Source: Palauibacter sp965207805
GTDB lineage: Bacteria; Gemmatimonadota; Gemmatimonadetes; Palauibacterales; Palauibacteraceae
Direction: 5' to 3'
DNA length: 64,000 nt
Assembly: GCA_965207805.1 (NCBI GenBank)
Contig: OZ242312.1
Location: 3,596,001 to 3,660,000 of the forward strand
In this document: piece after piece, positions 36,809 through 46,568 of the stretch
Layout of the letters: each line of letters opens with the position of its first letter
Position numbering within the stretch: position 1 is the stretch's first letter
Translations under genes and position numbers: made by a program
Notes under the pieces: model-generated
What the model was told of the DNA's origin: nothing
Databases searched by the model: none
The model's input: the letters and a program-made list of their open reading frames with translations, nothing else

Positions 36809-39800
36809 TCAGAACGTGAAGTCGAGCGCAAGTCTGAGTCCCAGGTTGGGGTCTTGCCTGGGCAGTTGGCTTCGCGATCCCTCGATGCCTAGCCGGAGTG
36901 TCTGGCTGACGCTGTACCGGGTGCCGAACGACCATGAACGGTTCCGGCCATCCGCCGACAGGCGGGTGTAGCTGTCGAGCGCGCCTCCGCCCCCGGGGTT
37001 CTTGAGACCGTAGCCCACTTCGGCGTCGAGCCGCCAGTCCCGTCCCGTGGCGGGCGTCATTGCGTGCAACCTTCCGCCGTCCATGAACCCGTGAAGCCCG
37101 CTTCGATCATGTCCGTGCTTGGGGCTGACCGCGAGCCGGAACCCTTCGCCGCGTGTTCCGGGATCGAACGCGAGCCTTAGCGCGGCGCCCCATTCACGGT
37201 GCCGGCCGGACCCGAGGGCGAGCCTTCCACGGAGGTCGAGGTCAAGCCCGTGAGCGGCGTATCCGACGGAGGCTCCGGTTTCGGCGCCGCCGCCCGTGTC
37301 GGCGTCCCCGCCGTCGTAGCGCGCCCCCGCCTGGGTGGCGAGCTTGAGTCCTCCGGTCGTCCATGACGCTTCGAGCACTGCGCGTGCGCGCGAGGCCGTT
37401 CCTTCGCGCTCGCCGTCTTCGGCGCTCATGCCGACCGTGAACGCGTCGCCGTTGAGCGCGAGTCCGAACGCGCCGCTTCTGGCGAGCGGCACCTTGACGC
37501 CGCCCGAGAGCATGCGGAGCGACGCGCCGCTGTCGCCGTGGTGGTTGCCGTCCCGGACATCTCCGGTTCCGTAGCCGGCCATGGCCCAGAGTCCGATTCC
37601 GGGAGAGGGCTGGAGGAACAGATAGGGATGGACGCTGTTCATGTCGTGTCCGAGCGAGCCCTTGGCGGAGCGGCGCGAGTAGTCGAGGTCGCCGTCGCTC
37701 CGCATGAGCGACACCCCGAGCAGCGCGGAGGATCCGATGCGTGCGTCGGCACCGACGGTGAGCGCGCGGAGCCCACCGTCGTAGTCGATGCCGGGCTCGC
37801 CGCGGAACGATTGGGTTGAACCTTCCGCCCAGAGCCCGATCCCGGGCCGCCCTTGGGCGGACTGCGGCCCGAGCGCGGTCGCGAACGAGAGGTTCGGCAA
37901 CAGACGCCGGGCGGCCTCCCGCCCGGTCGGAAGATCGACCGACCCGGACCGGCGGGCCATGTCGGCCGCCGAGGAAGCATTGAGGGGCGCGCCGGTGAGC
38001 GAGGCGAGGGTGCCGGCGGCGCGTCCGGCCCACTCCGCCGCCGATCCGGGCACGCCGCTGCCGGAACTGCTTCTCGTCGGTTGCATGACGGCGTCGATGC
38101 GCGCGCCGACGGCCTGGCGCGCGCCCTCGGCGACGGCGCGCCCGAAGACGGCGAGTCCGAGGTCGAACGCCTCGTCCCGGAGCGGGCCGGGGTCGTGGTC
38201 AGCGATATCGACCGTGGCGGAGGCGACGGCACCGGCGCTGACGGCTTCGGGCAGCGCGCCGAACCCGAGCGCGAGGGGGCCGGGTTCGGTGTCCAACGGG
38301 ACTTCGAGCATGAACGCCGCGAGCGAGTCGCCGGGCTGGAACACGACGGAGTCCGGCAACGCCGCCTCGAAGGAGGCGGCACGCATGGCCGTGATGGACA
38401 CGGCCACCCGTCGGTCGGCTGCGGGGCTCGCCCGGAGCGTGATTTCGGTCCCAGGCCCGCCCGCGACGGTCGAGTACTCCGCTTGGGCGTATTCCACTTC
38501 AAGTTCGGTCAAGGAACCGTCCTCGACCACGGATCGGGAGACCCGGTCTCCGGCGACCGCCACCACGACGATCCGCGTGGTCGCCGGGACGCCGACGGCC
38601 ACGCCGTCCGGCAGGTTGCCGAACCGGGCCGCGAGGGTGTCCCCGGCCGATAGGCCCGCTGTGCCGACGCTCAGCGTGCCCGAACTCGCTCCGCTCTGGA
38701 ACGTGACGGTGTGCGTGCTGTCTCCGGCCACGACCTCGATGGCGAGCGCCGAGGAGGCCGCGGGCGACAGGAGCACGGCGACATCGGCGGACCCGCCCGG
38801 TGCGGCGGTGTAGCTCTCCGCGCCGAACGAGACGACCGGCGTGGTCGCGCCGACGACCATCACGGCCGGACTCTCGGCCCGCTTGCCCGGCCCGTGGCCG
38901 TCGGTGTAGGTGAACACGGCGCGAAGGTACTTGCCCCTGTCGGCTTCGGTCGGGGTGTAGAAGCGCCGCTCCGCGCCCCGCACGACCATCGTCCATGCGG
39001 TGCCGTCCGGCGAACGCTGCCAGGTCCGCATCTTGCTCCGCTCGACCGAGCGGTCCTGGTCCGTCAGCGTCGCGGTCAGCCGCACGCCCACCCGCGCCAC
39101 GTCCGCGCTCAGCGCGATCCTGCCCGGATCGTCCGCGTTGGTGACCCTGATCTTGACCGAGGCGGTGTCCGCAAGCTCGCCGTCGCTCGCCTCGACGCGC
39201 ACCGCGAGCAGCGTGTCGCCGCTCTCGTAGTCCAGCGCCGCGCCCGCTCCCACCGTGATCTGGCCCGTCGCCTCCACGATCCCGAACAGTGCCTCGTCGC
39301 CGCCTTCGACGAAGCTGTAGGACAAGGAAGGACTGTCCGGGTCGGTCGCCGCGACCGGCGCGCCGACGTTCGTGCCGCCCGGCGAGTTCTCCGGCACCTC
39401 GCGCTCATGCACCGCGCCGAACGAGGGCCTCGCGTTCGCGGGCAGCACCTTCACCGCCGCGCTCACCGCCCGCTTGCCCGGTCCGTGGCCGTCCGAATAG
39501 GTGATCACCAGCCGCAGCCACTTGCCCTCGTCGGCCGTCACCGGGTTGTACATCCGGCCCCTGCCGACCTCGTTCCACGAGTTGCCGGCGCGCGAACGCT
39601 GCCATCGGCGCTGCCTGCCCGCGTTGCGCACGCCGTCCTCGTCCGTCAGCGTCGCGGTCATCTCGACGCCCACCCGCGCCACCTCCGGGTCAAGCGTGAC
39701 CGTGCCGGGGTCGTCCGCGTTCGTCACGCGGATCGTCACCGTGGCGGTGTCCGCCATTGTCCCATCTCTCGCCTCGACGCGCACCGCGTGGAGCGTGTCG

Positions 39801-42800
39801 CCGCTCTCGTAGTTCAGCGCCACGTCCTCGGCCACCGCGATCCGGCCAGTCTCCCCGTCGATCTCGAACGGGACCTCGGCTCCGCCGGGGACGAACGCAT
39901 ACGTCAGGTCGTCGTTGTCGCCGTCGGTGGCCGTCACGGGCTCGCCCACCGCCGTGCCGCCCGGCGAGTTCTCCGGCACCTCGCGCTCGTAGGCGTCCTC
40001 GGCGAACGACGGCGCCGCGTTTCCGGGCTGCACCTTCAACGCCGCGCTCACGGCCCGCTTGCCCGGCCCATGGCGGTCGGAGTAGGTGAACACCACGCGC
40101 AGCCACCTGCCCGCGTCGCTCGTCACCGGGTTGTACATCCGGCCCCTGCCGACATCGTTCCAGGCGCTGCCGTTGGCCGAGCGCTGCCACTTTCGGCTCG
40201 TTCCCCCGCCGCGCACGCCGTCCTCGTCCGTCAGGGTCGCGGTCATCTCGACGCCCACGCGCGCCACCTCCGGGTCAAGCGTGACCGTGCCGGGATCGTC
40301 CGCGTTCGTCACGCGGATCGTCACCGAGGCCGTGTCCGCAAGCTCGCCGTCGCTCGCCTCGACACGCACCGTGAACAGCGTGTCCGCGCTCTCGTAGTTC
40401 AGCGCCGCGCCTTCCGCCACCGTGATCCGGCCCGTCGTCCCGTCGATCTCGAACGGTGCCTCGCCTCCGGCGGCGAAGCGGTACGTCAAGTCGTCCTGGT
40501 CGTCGTCGGTGGCCGTCACGGGCTCGCCCACCACGGTGCCGGGAGCCGAGTTCTCCGGCACCTCGCGCTCGTAGGCCTCCGCATCGAACGACGGAGCCCG
40601 GTTGTCCGGATCCGTCGTCCCCGCGCCCGGCTCCGACCACTCGCCCGCGCCCTCCGAACTGATCGCTCGGACCTGCGCCTCGTACGTGGTGCCCGCCTCC
40701 AGTCCGTTGATCGTGTGGGTCAACATCGCGCCCACCACGGGCGCGTCCTTCCATTCGCCGCCCGGCTTCGCCCGGTAGCGCAGATCGTAGTCCGTGATCT
40801 CCGGCCCCTCGTTCACGGGCGCGGTCCACGACACCTCCACCTCTTCGGTTCCGCCCGTCACGGTCGGCGCGTCCGGCTTGCCCGGGGCGGGCACGTCCGT
40901 CACCCGGATCGTCACCGCCGCCGTGGCCGCAAGCGTCCCGTCGCTCGCCCGGACGCTCACCTCGTAGGCCGTCTTGCCGCTCTCGTAGTCCAGCGCCGCG
41001 CCCTCGGCGACCGCGATCTGGCCGGTCGCCCCGTCGATCACGAACGGCGCTTCGTCCCCGCCGGTGACGAGGCTGTACGTCAAGTCGTCCTGGTCGTCGT
41101 CGGTGGCCGTCACCGGCGCTCCGACCTCCGTGCCGGGAGCCGAGTTCTCCGGCACTTCGCGCTCGTAGGTCTCCGCGTCGAACGACGGCGACCGGTTGTC
41201 CGGATCCGTCGTCCCCTCGCCCGGCTCCGACCACTCGCCCACCCCCTCCGAACTCTCCGCGCGCACCTGCACCTGATACGCCGTTCCGGCTTCGAGTCCC
41301 GTGATCTTGTCCGCCAGCACCGCGCCCGCCGCCGCCGGTTCCGTCCAATCGCCGTCCGCCTTCGCCCGGTACCGGAGATCGTAGTCCGTGATCTCCGGCC
41401 CCTCGTTCGCGGGCGCGCTCCACGACACCTGCACCTCTCCGGTTCCGCCCGTCACCACCGGCGCATCCGGCCTGCCCGGAGCGGGTACGTCCGTCACCCG
41501 GATCGTGACCCCCACCGTGTCCGCCAGCGTCCCGTCGCTCGCCACCACCCGGACCGCGTGCAACGTGTCGCCGCGCTCGTAGTCCAGCGCCGCGCCCGCG
41601 GCCACCGCGATCTGGCCGCTCGAAGCCGCGATCTCGAACGCCGACGGCTTCGTCCCCGCGAAGCTGTAGTTCAGTGCGTCGCCGCCCGTGTCGAAGGCCG
41701 TCACCGGATCGCCGACCGCCGTGCCCGCCGCCGAGTTCTCCGCCACCTCGCGCTCGTAGGCCGGCAGGCCGAACCTCGGCGCCGCGTTCCGGACCGTCAC
41801 CTCGAACGCCTGCTCGACCGTGCCGCCGTGGCCGTCTTCCGCCGTCACGGTTACGGTCGCTTCGCCCCGCTTCAGGCCGTTCACCCCCACTCGACGCCCT
41901 CTCACCGCCACGTGGACCACGTCCCCGTCCGACGAGGACGCCCGGTAGGCGAGGCTGTCCCCGTCGGGATCGCTGAACGCGCTCGACACCTCGACCAGCG
42001 CCGACGTGCCGTGGTCCAGCGTCAACGGATCGAGCGAGCCCGCCGCCACCGGCGGAGTGTTCGGCACCGTCGCGAGGAACGTCTGCGAGACCGACGCTCC
42101 CTCCGGGTCCCGCGCCGTCACCGTCACCAGGCTCTCGCCCCGAGACACGCCCGTCACCGACACCTCGCTCCCGCTCACCTTCACCGTCGCCGCCGCCTCG
42201 TTCGACGACGACGCCTCGTACCGCAGCGTGTCCCCGTCCGGATCCCGGAAGTGCGGCGACGCGTCCACCACCGCCGTCTCGCCTCGAGCGACCGTCAGCG
42301 CCGGGATCGCGCCCACCGCCTCGGGCGGCCCGTTCGCGCCCTCGACCGTCACGGCGAACTCCTGGTTCGTGCGCCCGCCGTGCCCGTCGTCCGCCGTCAC
42401 CGTGATCTTCGCGGTGCCCTTCTTGAGGCCCTCGAACCTCGCACGGTCCCCGGCCATGCCCACCGCCACCACGTCTCCGTCCGAGGAGACCGCCGTGTAC
42501 GTCAGCGTGTCGCCCTCAAGGTCCCCGAAGTATCCCGGAACCGCCACGCTCGCCGTGTCGCCCCGCTCGATCGTCCGGTCCGGAATCGTGCCCAGCCGCT
42601 CCGGCGCGCGGTTGGGAACCGTCGCCACGAACTCCAGCGACACCGACCCGCCGCGCCCGTCCTTCGCCGTGACCGTCACCGGCGAGTGCCCCCGGAGCAC
42701 GCCCGTCACCGTCAGCCGGTCCTCCCGCACCCGAACCGTCGCCACCGCCTCGTTCGACGAGACCGCGCCGTATTCAAGGTCGTCATCGTCCGGGTCGGAG

Positions 42801-45800
42801 AAGTGCCCCGACAGGTCCACCACTCCATACTCCGCCGGCGCGAGCGTCATCGTCGGAATCGGCTTCACCACCTCCGGCGCTTCGTTCGCCTCCTCGACCG
42901 TCACCTCGAAGCCCTGAGACACCGAAGCGCCGTGCGTGTCGCGGGCCGTCACCGTCACCCGCGACTCGCCGGGAGACACGCCCCTCACTGTCACCTTGCT
43001 CCCGCTCACCCTCGCTGTCGCCGCCGACTCGTTCGACGACTGGGCTTCATAGGTGAGCGCGTCGTTGTTCGGGTCCCGGAAGTATCGGGACACGTCCACC
43101 ACCATCGAGTCGCCCGCCGCGAACTTCATCGGCGGAATCGGCCGCACAATCTCGGGCGCGCCGTTCCCCTGACTCACGGTCACGCTGAAGGCCTGCGAAA
43201 CGGACAGACCGCGCGGATCCGCGGCGGTGACCGTAATGTCGGCGGTCCCCTTCGACACACCCCGGACCCACACCGTGTCATTGCTTGCCCTCACCGTCGC
43301 CACGGTCCGGGCGGACGAGGATGCCGTGTACGTCAGCGCGTCCTTGTCGGGATCGCTGAAGTGCGGCGACACCCTCACCGCCACCGAGTCTCCGGCCACC
43401 ACCGCGCGCGCCGGGATAACGCTCTCGATCACCGGAGCGCGGTTCGTCGGAGGCGGGGTCGTGACCGTGATCGTCACGGCGGCGGTATCGGCAAGCCCTC
43501 CCGGATCGGTCGCGAACGCCTTGAGCTTGTAGGTGTCGGCCGGCGGGGCGACGGCCACTGTGACCACCCCGCTCGCTCTTCCAACCTTGAACCGGCTGGT
43601 GTCCGACAGGGCATAGGTGAGGCGGTCCCGGTTGCCGTCCGTCGCCGTCACCGTGCCGACGACATGGCCAGTCGACGCCGTGTCGTGAACCGCCCAGGAA
43701 TAGCTCGTCCGACCGAACACCGGAGCCACGGCCGTCGGTGGACGATCAGTCACCCCGACCGTAAGCGTCGCCGAGGCCGAAGCGTGTCCGTTGCCGTCCC
43801 GCACCTTCACGGTCATAACGTACGTCCTCACACTCAGCGAGCCCGTCACCGTCACTCGGCCGCTCGACTGTCCGATCGAGAACGGCGCCGCGTCCGCCCC
43901 GCTCAGTTCATATCGCAGCGACCCGCAGTCCGAACCCTGCGTCCAACCCTGCACCGTCCCCACCACCGTCTCGTCGCTGTACACCCCAAAGCTGTGGTTC
44001 TCTACGCCGACCGTGCAGTCGGGTGGAGTAACAACCCTGTTCACCTTGATTGTCACCTTCGCCGTACCCTCCGCATCGACGGAATCCCTCGCCGTGGCGG
44101 TGAGCCTGTAGGTGCCCGCTGGCGGCTGCGCCTTTACCGTGATCGCGCCGGTGCCGGTGCCGATCTTGAAGTAGGACGAACTCGACAAGAAGTACCGTAC
44201 CCGTCCGCCCTCCGGATCCTCCGCGTGTACCCGACCCAACTCGGTGTTCACCGCGACCGCTTCGTCCGTCGTGAAGGAGTAGCTCTCCTGGTCGAACTCC
44301 GGAGGCTTGTTCGGCGGGACCACCTTGTTGACCTGGATCGTCACCTTCGCCGTACCTTCCGCATCGACGGAATCCCTCGCCGTGGCGGTGAGCCTGTAGG
44401 TGCCCGCTGGCGGCTGCGCCTTTACCGTGATCGCGCCGGTGCCGGTGCCGATCTTGAAGTAGGACGAACTCGACAAGAAGTACCGTACCCGTCCGCCCTC
44501 CGGGTCCTCCGCGTGTACCCGGCCCAACTCGGTGTTCACCGAGACCGCTTCGTCCGTCGTGAAGGAGTAGTTCTCCTGGTCGAACTCCGGAGGCTTGTTC
44601 GGCGGGACCACCTTGTTGACCTGGATCGTCACCTTCGCCGTACCTTCCGCATCGACGGAATCCCTCGCCGTGGCGGTGAGCCTGTAGGTGCCTGCTGGCG
44701 GTTGCGCCTTCACCGTGACCCACCCCGAGGACAGGCCGATCTTGAAGTAGGACGAATTCGACAGCGAGTATTCCACCGATCCGCCCTCGGGATCCGTCGC
44801 GTGTACCCGGCCCACCCTGGCGTCCACCGAGACCGCTTCGTCCGTCGTGAAGGAGTAGCTCTCCTTCTCGAACTCTGGAGGCTTGTTATCCGGCGGTCTC
44901 ACTGTGATCGTCACGTCATCGGTGTGGCTGAGAGGGCCACCATCGGTGACCGTCAGTTTGAAGACCAAATCAGTAATCTGGGCCACAAGAGGTGCCTTGA
45001 AGGTCGCCGTCCTCTTGTTCGCATCCTTCAGCCCGTCGGTCGGAGTCGGGCCCTTGGTCTGCACCCACGCGAACTTGTGCGACGGGGTGCCCCACGTAGC
45101 GTCGTCGCCGTCGAGATCGGTGCTCGTGCCGCTCAGCGTCACCATTTCATTTGACTTGACGGTCTGATCTTTCCCGGCATTGACCGTCGGCGCTTCGTTC
45201 AAGTTGTTGACATTGATGGCGACGTCCGTGGTGTCGCTGGCGCCGCAGGCATCGTGCACGCTGACGCTGACGACGTAGGAACTCCTCTTCTCGTGGTCGA
45301 GGCGGGCAGTGGTCTTGATCTGCCCCGTCACATCGTCGATGGCGAAGAGCCCCGATCCCCCGCTCAGCTTGTAGAAGGCGATGCTCTCCGTGGGGGCCGT
45401 CACCGGAGCGCCCACGTCCGTGCCCGCCCGCTCGTTCTCGTCGACGGCGCGATCGATCCGACCGTCCAGAAACTCGACGGTGCACTCGATGAACCCGAAC
45501 CGCTGTTGCAGGTCGATCCGCAGGCCGTTGCCCGCCCAGGCTCCCGCTCCGCCCGCCGCTGCGGTCGCCGCGACCGCCGGGTCGAGCGCGACGTAGAACA
45601 TCTCGACCGGCTCGGACTCGTCGTCCTCCAGCGTCCTCACGCTGATCGTCTTCGAGCGCTCGCCCGGCTCGAAGACGACGCTGCCTTTCATCCCTTCGTA
45701 GTCGGAGCCCGCCAACGCAGTGCCGTCGCTGGTGCGCCAGCCCACCGACACCCGCTCGGCCACCGCCGAGGACAGCGTCACCATCGAGTTCCACGCCGCG

Positions 45801-46372
45801 CCCTCCGGCAGCGTGTCGTTCATCGGGGTGATCTCGACCGTCACCGTGCCGTGGTCGGCGATCGTCGCCGTGGCCGGGGCGGGGTCCACCACCGCCGTGG
45901 CCGCGCCGCTCGCACCCGTGAGCGCCAGCACCACCGTCTCGCCGTGGTCCAGGATGTCGTCGTCGAGCGCGGAGAGCACGATCCGCGCGCCGTTCTGTCC
46001 CTTGGCCACCGTGACCTCGCCCGACAGCGCCCGGTAGTCCGTGCCCGCCGTGGCCGTGCCTGACACCGAGTATCGGACCGTCACCGCTCCGTCCGCGGTG
46101 CTGCCAGCAACGGAGACGTCGAAGCTGCCCTCCGAGCCCTCGGCCACCGAGCCGCCCTCCGGCGCGGCAAGCGTCACGCGCAGCGTGTCGGCAACAGCGG
46201 ATGCTCCGGTGGCGGGAGGAGAGGCGGCGGCCGGACTGGTGGCCCCCGCGAGCGCGAGGGCGGCGAGCGGGACAACCGCAAGCGACCGGACCACAGCGCG
46301 CGGGAAGAGGGGGTTGGCGGCACCGCCAGGGCGCACGGGTGGCAGGGCGGAAAGAGTGGGGGAAAGGCGCAT
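36809..46372 (-). CDS. Giant repeat-rich surface protein with C-terminal beta-barrel
   Basis: I start at ATG 46372 (MRLSPTLSALPP), giving 3187 residues with a signal peptide (LAVVPLAALALAGATSPAAA). Domains in order: two Calx-beta-like repeats; a cadherin-like and a PKD/Ig-like domain; three 96-residue repeats (EFDQENYSFTTDEAV type); about seven bacterial Ig-like repeats (DGHGGRTNQEFAVTV type); cadherin modules (VPENSAPGT) alternating with two fibronectin III domains (PDAPTVTGGTEEVEVSW); three modules with TATLTDEDGV and YSDGHGPGKRAVSAA; and a final about 330-residue barrel ending LALDFTF. This looks like an autotransporter or porin-anchored adhesin. Calcium binding is likely for the Calx-beta and cadherin parts. 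Partner unknown. It is cargo of Element III. Confidence 0.85.
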   Translation of the reverse strand: MRLSPTLSALPPVRPGGAANPLFPRAVVRSLAVVPLAALALAGATSPAAASPPATGASAVADTLRVTLAAPEGGSVAEGSEGSFDVSVAGSTADGAVTVRYSVSGTATAGTDYRALSGEVTVAKGQNGARIVLSALDDDILDHGETVVLALTGASGAATAVVDPAPATATIADHGTVTVEITPMNDTLPEGAAWNSMVTLSSAVAERVSVGWRTSDGTALAGSDYEGMKGSVVFEPGERSKTISVRTLEDDESEPVEMFYVALDPAVAATAAAGGAGAWAGNGLRIDLQQRFGFIECTVEFLDGRIDRAVDENERAGTDVGAPVTAPTESIAFYKLSGGSGLFAIDDVTGQIKTTARLDHEKRSSYVVSVSVHDACGASDTTDVAINVNNLNEAPTVNAGKDQTVKSNEMVTLSGTSTDLDGDDATWGTPSHKFAWVQTKGPTPTDGLKDANKRTATFKAPLVAQITDLVFKLTVTDGGPLSHTDDVTITVRPPDNKPPEFEKESYSFTTDEAVSVDARVGRVHATDPEGGSVEYSLSNSSYFKIGLSSGWVTVKAQPPAGTYRLTATARDSVDAEGTAKVTIQVNKVVPPNKPPEFDQENYSFTTDEAVSVNTELGRVHAEDPEGGRVRYFLSSSSYFKIGTGTGAITVKAQPPAGTYRLTATARDSVDAEGTAKVTIQVNKVVPPNKPPEFDQESYSFTTDEAVAVNTELGRVHAEDPEGGRVRYFLSSSSYFKIGTGTGAITVKAQPPAGTYRLTATARDSVDAEGTAKVTIKVNRVVTPPDCTVGVENHSFGVYSDETVVGTVQGWTQGSDCGSLRYELSGADAAPFSIGQSSGRVTVTGSLSVRTYVMTVKVRDGNGHASASATLTVGVTDRPPTAVAPVFGRTSYSWAVHDTASTGHVVGTVTATDGNRDRLTYALSDTSRFKVGRASGVVTVAVAPPADTYKLKAFATDPGGLADTAAVTITVTTPPPTNRAPVIESVIPARAVVAGDSVAVRVSPHFSDPDKDALTYTASSSARTVATVRASNDTVWVRGVSKGTADITVTAADPRGLSVSQAFSVTVSQGNGAPEIVRPIPPMKFAAGDSMVVDVSRYFRDPNNDALTYEAQSSNESAATARVSGSKVTVRGVSPGESRVTVTARDTHGASVSQGFEVTVEEANEAPEVVKPIPTMTLAPAEYGVVDLSGHFSDPDDDDLEYGAVSSNEAVATVRVREDRLTVTGVLRGHSPVTVTAKDGRGGSVSLEFVATVPNRAPERLGTIPDRTIERGDTASVAVPGYFGDLEGDTLTYTAVSSDGDVVAVGMAGDRARFEGLKKGTAKITVTADDGHGGRTNQEFAVTVEGANGPPEAVGAIPALTVARGETAVVDASPHFRDPDGDTLRYEASSSNEAAATVKVSGSEVSVTGVSRGESLVTVTARDPEGASVSQTFLATVPNTPPVAAGSLDPLTLDHGTSALVEVSSAFSDPDGDSLAYRASSSDGDVVHVAVRGRRVGVNGLKRGEATVTVTAEDGHGGTVEQAFEVTVRNAAPRFGLPAYEREVAENSAAGTAVGDPVTAFDTGGDALNYSFAGTKPSAFEIAASSGQIAVAAGAALDYERGDTLHAVRVVASDGTLADTVGVTIRVTDVPAPGRPDAPVVTGGTGEVQVSWSAPANEGPEITDYDLRYRAKADGDWTEPAAAGAVLADKITGLEAGTAYQVQVRAESSEGVGEWSEPGEGTTDPDNRSPSFDAETYEREVPENSAPGTEVGAPVTATDDDQDDLTYSLVTGGDEAPFVIDGATGQIAVAEGAALDYESGKTAYEVSVRASDGTLAATAAVTIRVTDVPAPGKPDAPTVTGGTEEVEVSWTAPVNEGPEITDYDLRYRAKPGGEWKDAPVVGAMLTHTINGLEAGTTYEAQVRAISSEGAGEWSEPGAGTTDPDNRAPSFDAEAYEREVPENSAPGTVVGEPVTATDDDQDDLTYRFAAGGEAPFEIDGTTGRITVAEGAALNYESADTLFTVRVEASDGELADTASVTIRVTNADDPGTVTLDPEVARVGVEMTATLTDEDGVRGGGTSRKWQRSANGSAWNDVGRGRMYNPVTSDAGRWLRVVFTYSDRHGPGKRAVSAALKVQPGNAAPSFAEDAYEREVPENSPGGTAVGEPVTATDGDNDDLTYAFVPGGAEVPFEIDGETGRIAVAEDVALNYESGDTLHAVRVEARDGTMADTATVTIRVTNADDPGTVTLDPEVARVGVEMTATLTDEDGVRNAGRQRRWQRSRAGNSWNEVGRGRMYNPVTADEGKWLRLVITYSDGHGPGKRAVSAAVKVLPANARPSFGAVHEREVPENSPGGTNVGAPVAATDPDSPSLSYSFVEGGDEALFGIVEATGQITVGAGAALDYESGDTLLAVRVEASDGELADTASVKIRVTNADDPGRIALSADVARVGVRLTATLTDQDRSVERSKMRTWQRSPDGTAWTMVVRGAERRFYTPTEADRGKYLRAVFTYTDGHGPGKRAESPAVMVVGATTPVVSFGAESYTAAPGGSADVAVLLSPAASSALAIEVVAGDSTHTVTFQSGASSGTLSVGTAGLSAGDTLAARFGNLPDGVAVGVPATTRIVVVAVAGDRVSRSVVEDGSLTELEVEYAQAEYSTVAGGPGTEITLRASPAADRRVAVSITAMRAASFEAALPDSVVFQPGDSLAAFMLEVPLDTEPGPLALGFGALPEAVSAGAVASATVDIADHDPGPLRDEAFDLGLAVFGRAVAEGARQAVGARIDAVMQPTRSSSGSGVPGSAAEWAGRAAGTLASLTGAPLNASSAADMARRSGSVDLPTGREAARRLLPNLSFATALGPQSAQGRPGIGLWAEGSTQSFRGEPGIDYDGGLRALTVGADARIGSSALLGVSLMRSDGDLDYSRRSAKGSLGHDMNSVHPYLFLQPSPGIGLWAMAGYGTGDVRDGNHHGDSGASLRMLSGGVKVPLARSGAFGLALNGDAFTVGMSAEDGEREGTASRARAVLEASWTTGGLKLATQAGARYDGGDADTGGGAETGASVGYAAHGLDLDLRGRLALGSGRHREWGAALRLAFDPGTRGEGFRLAVSPKHGHDRSGLHGFMDGGRLHAMTPATGRDWRLDAEVGYGLKNPGGGGALDSYTRLSADGRNRSWSFGTRYSVSQTLRLGIEGSRSQLPRQDPNLGLRLALDFTF
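44040..44900 (-). repeat. Three tandem 288-bp units in the giant gene
   Basis: The phrase GTCACCTTCGCCGTACC recurs at 44052, about 44340 and about 44628, a 288-bp (96-codon) period. Units one and two are nearly identical in DNA while the third has diverged in its middle, pointing to recent duplication or gene conversion and possible length variation. Confidence 0.75.
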
Positions 46373-46568
46373 CGGTCGGTGCGTCCTGTGGGGGGAGGGT
46401 CGGAGGCTGGCGTGGGCCGCCGGACGCTCCGGCGGCGCGAGAACGACGGAAGGTAAGGGGAAGGCGCGAAAGCACAAGCCCAGCCCGGATCATCCGAATC
46501 GGGACGCGCGCAGGATCGCGACAGCAATCGGCCGGGACGGATCCGGCGAACCGACTGGCGCTGTCTAT

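Noticed and set aside
38711..45154. A 2147-codon open frame on the plus strand opposite the giant surface-protein gene
   Set aside because: It is a codon-bias shadow. The minus strand shows clear domains and repeats; the plus frame is arginine- and histidine-rich low-complexity sequence.
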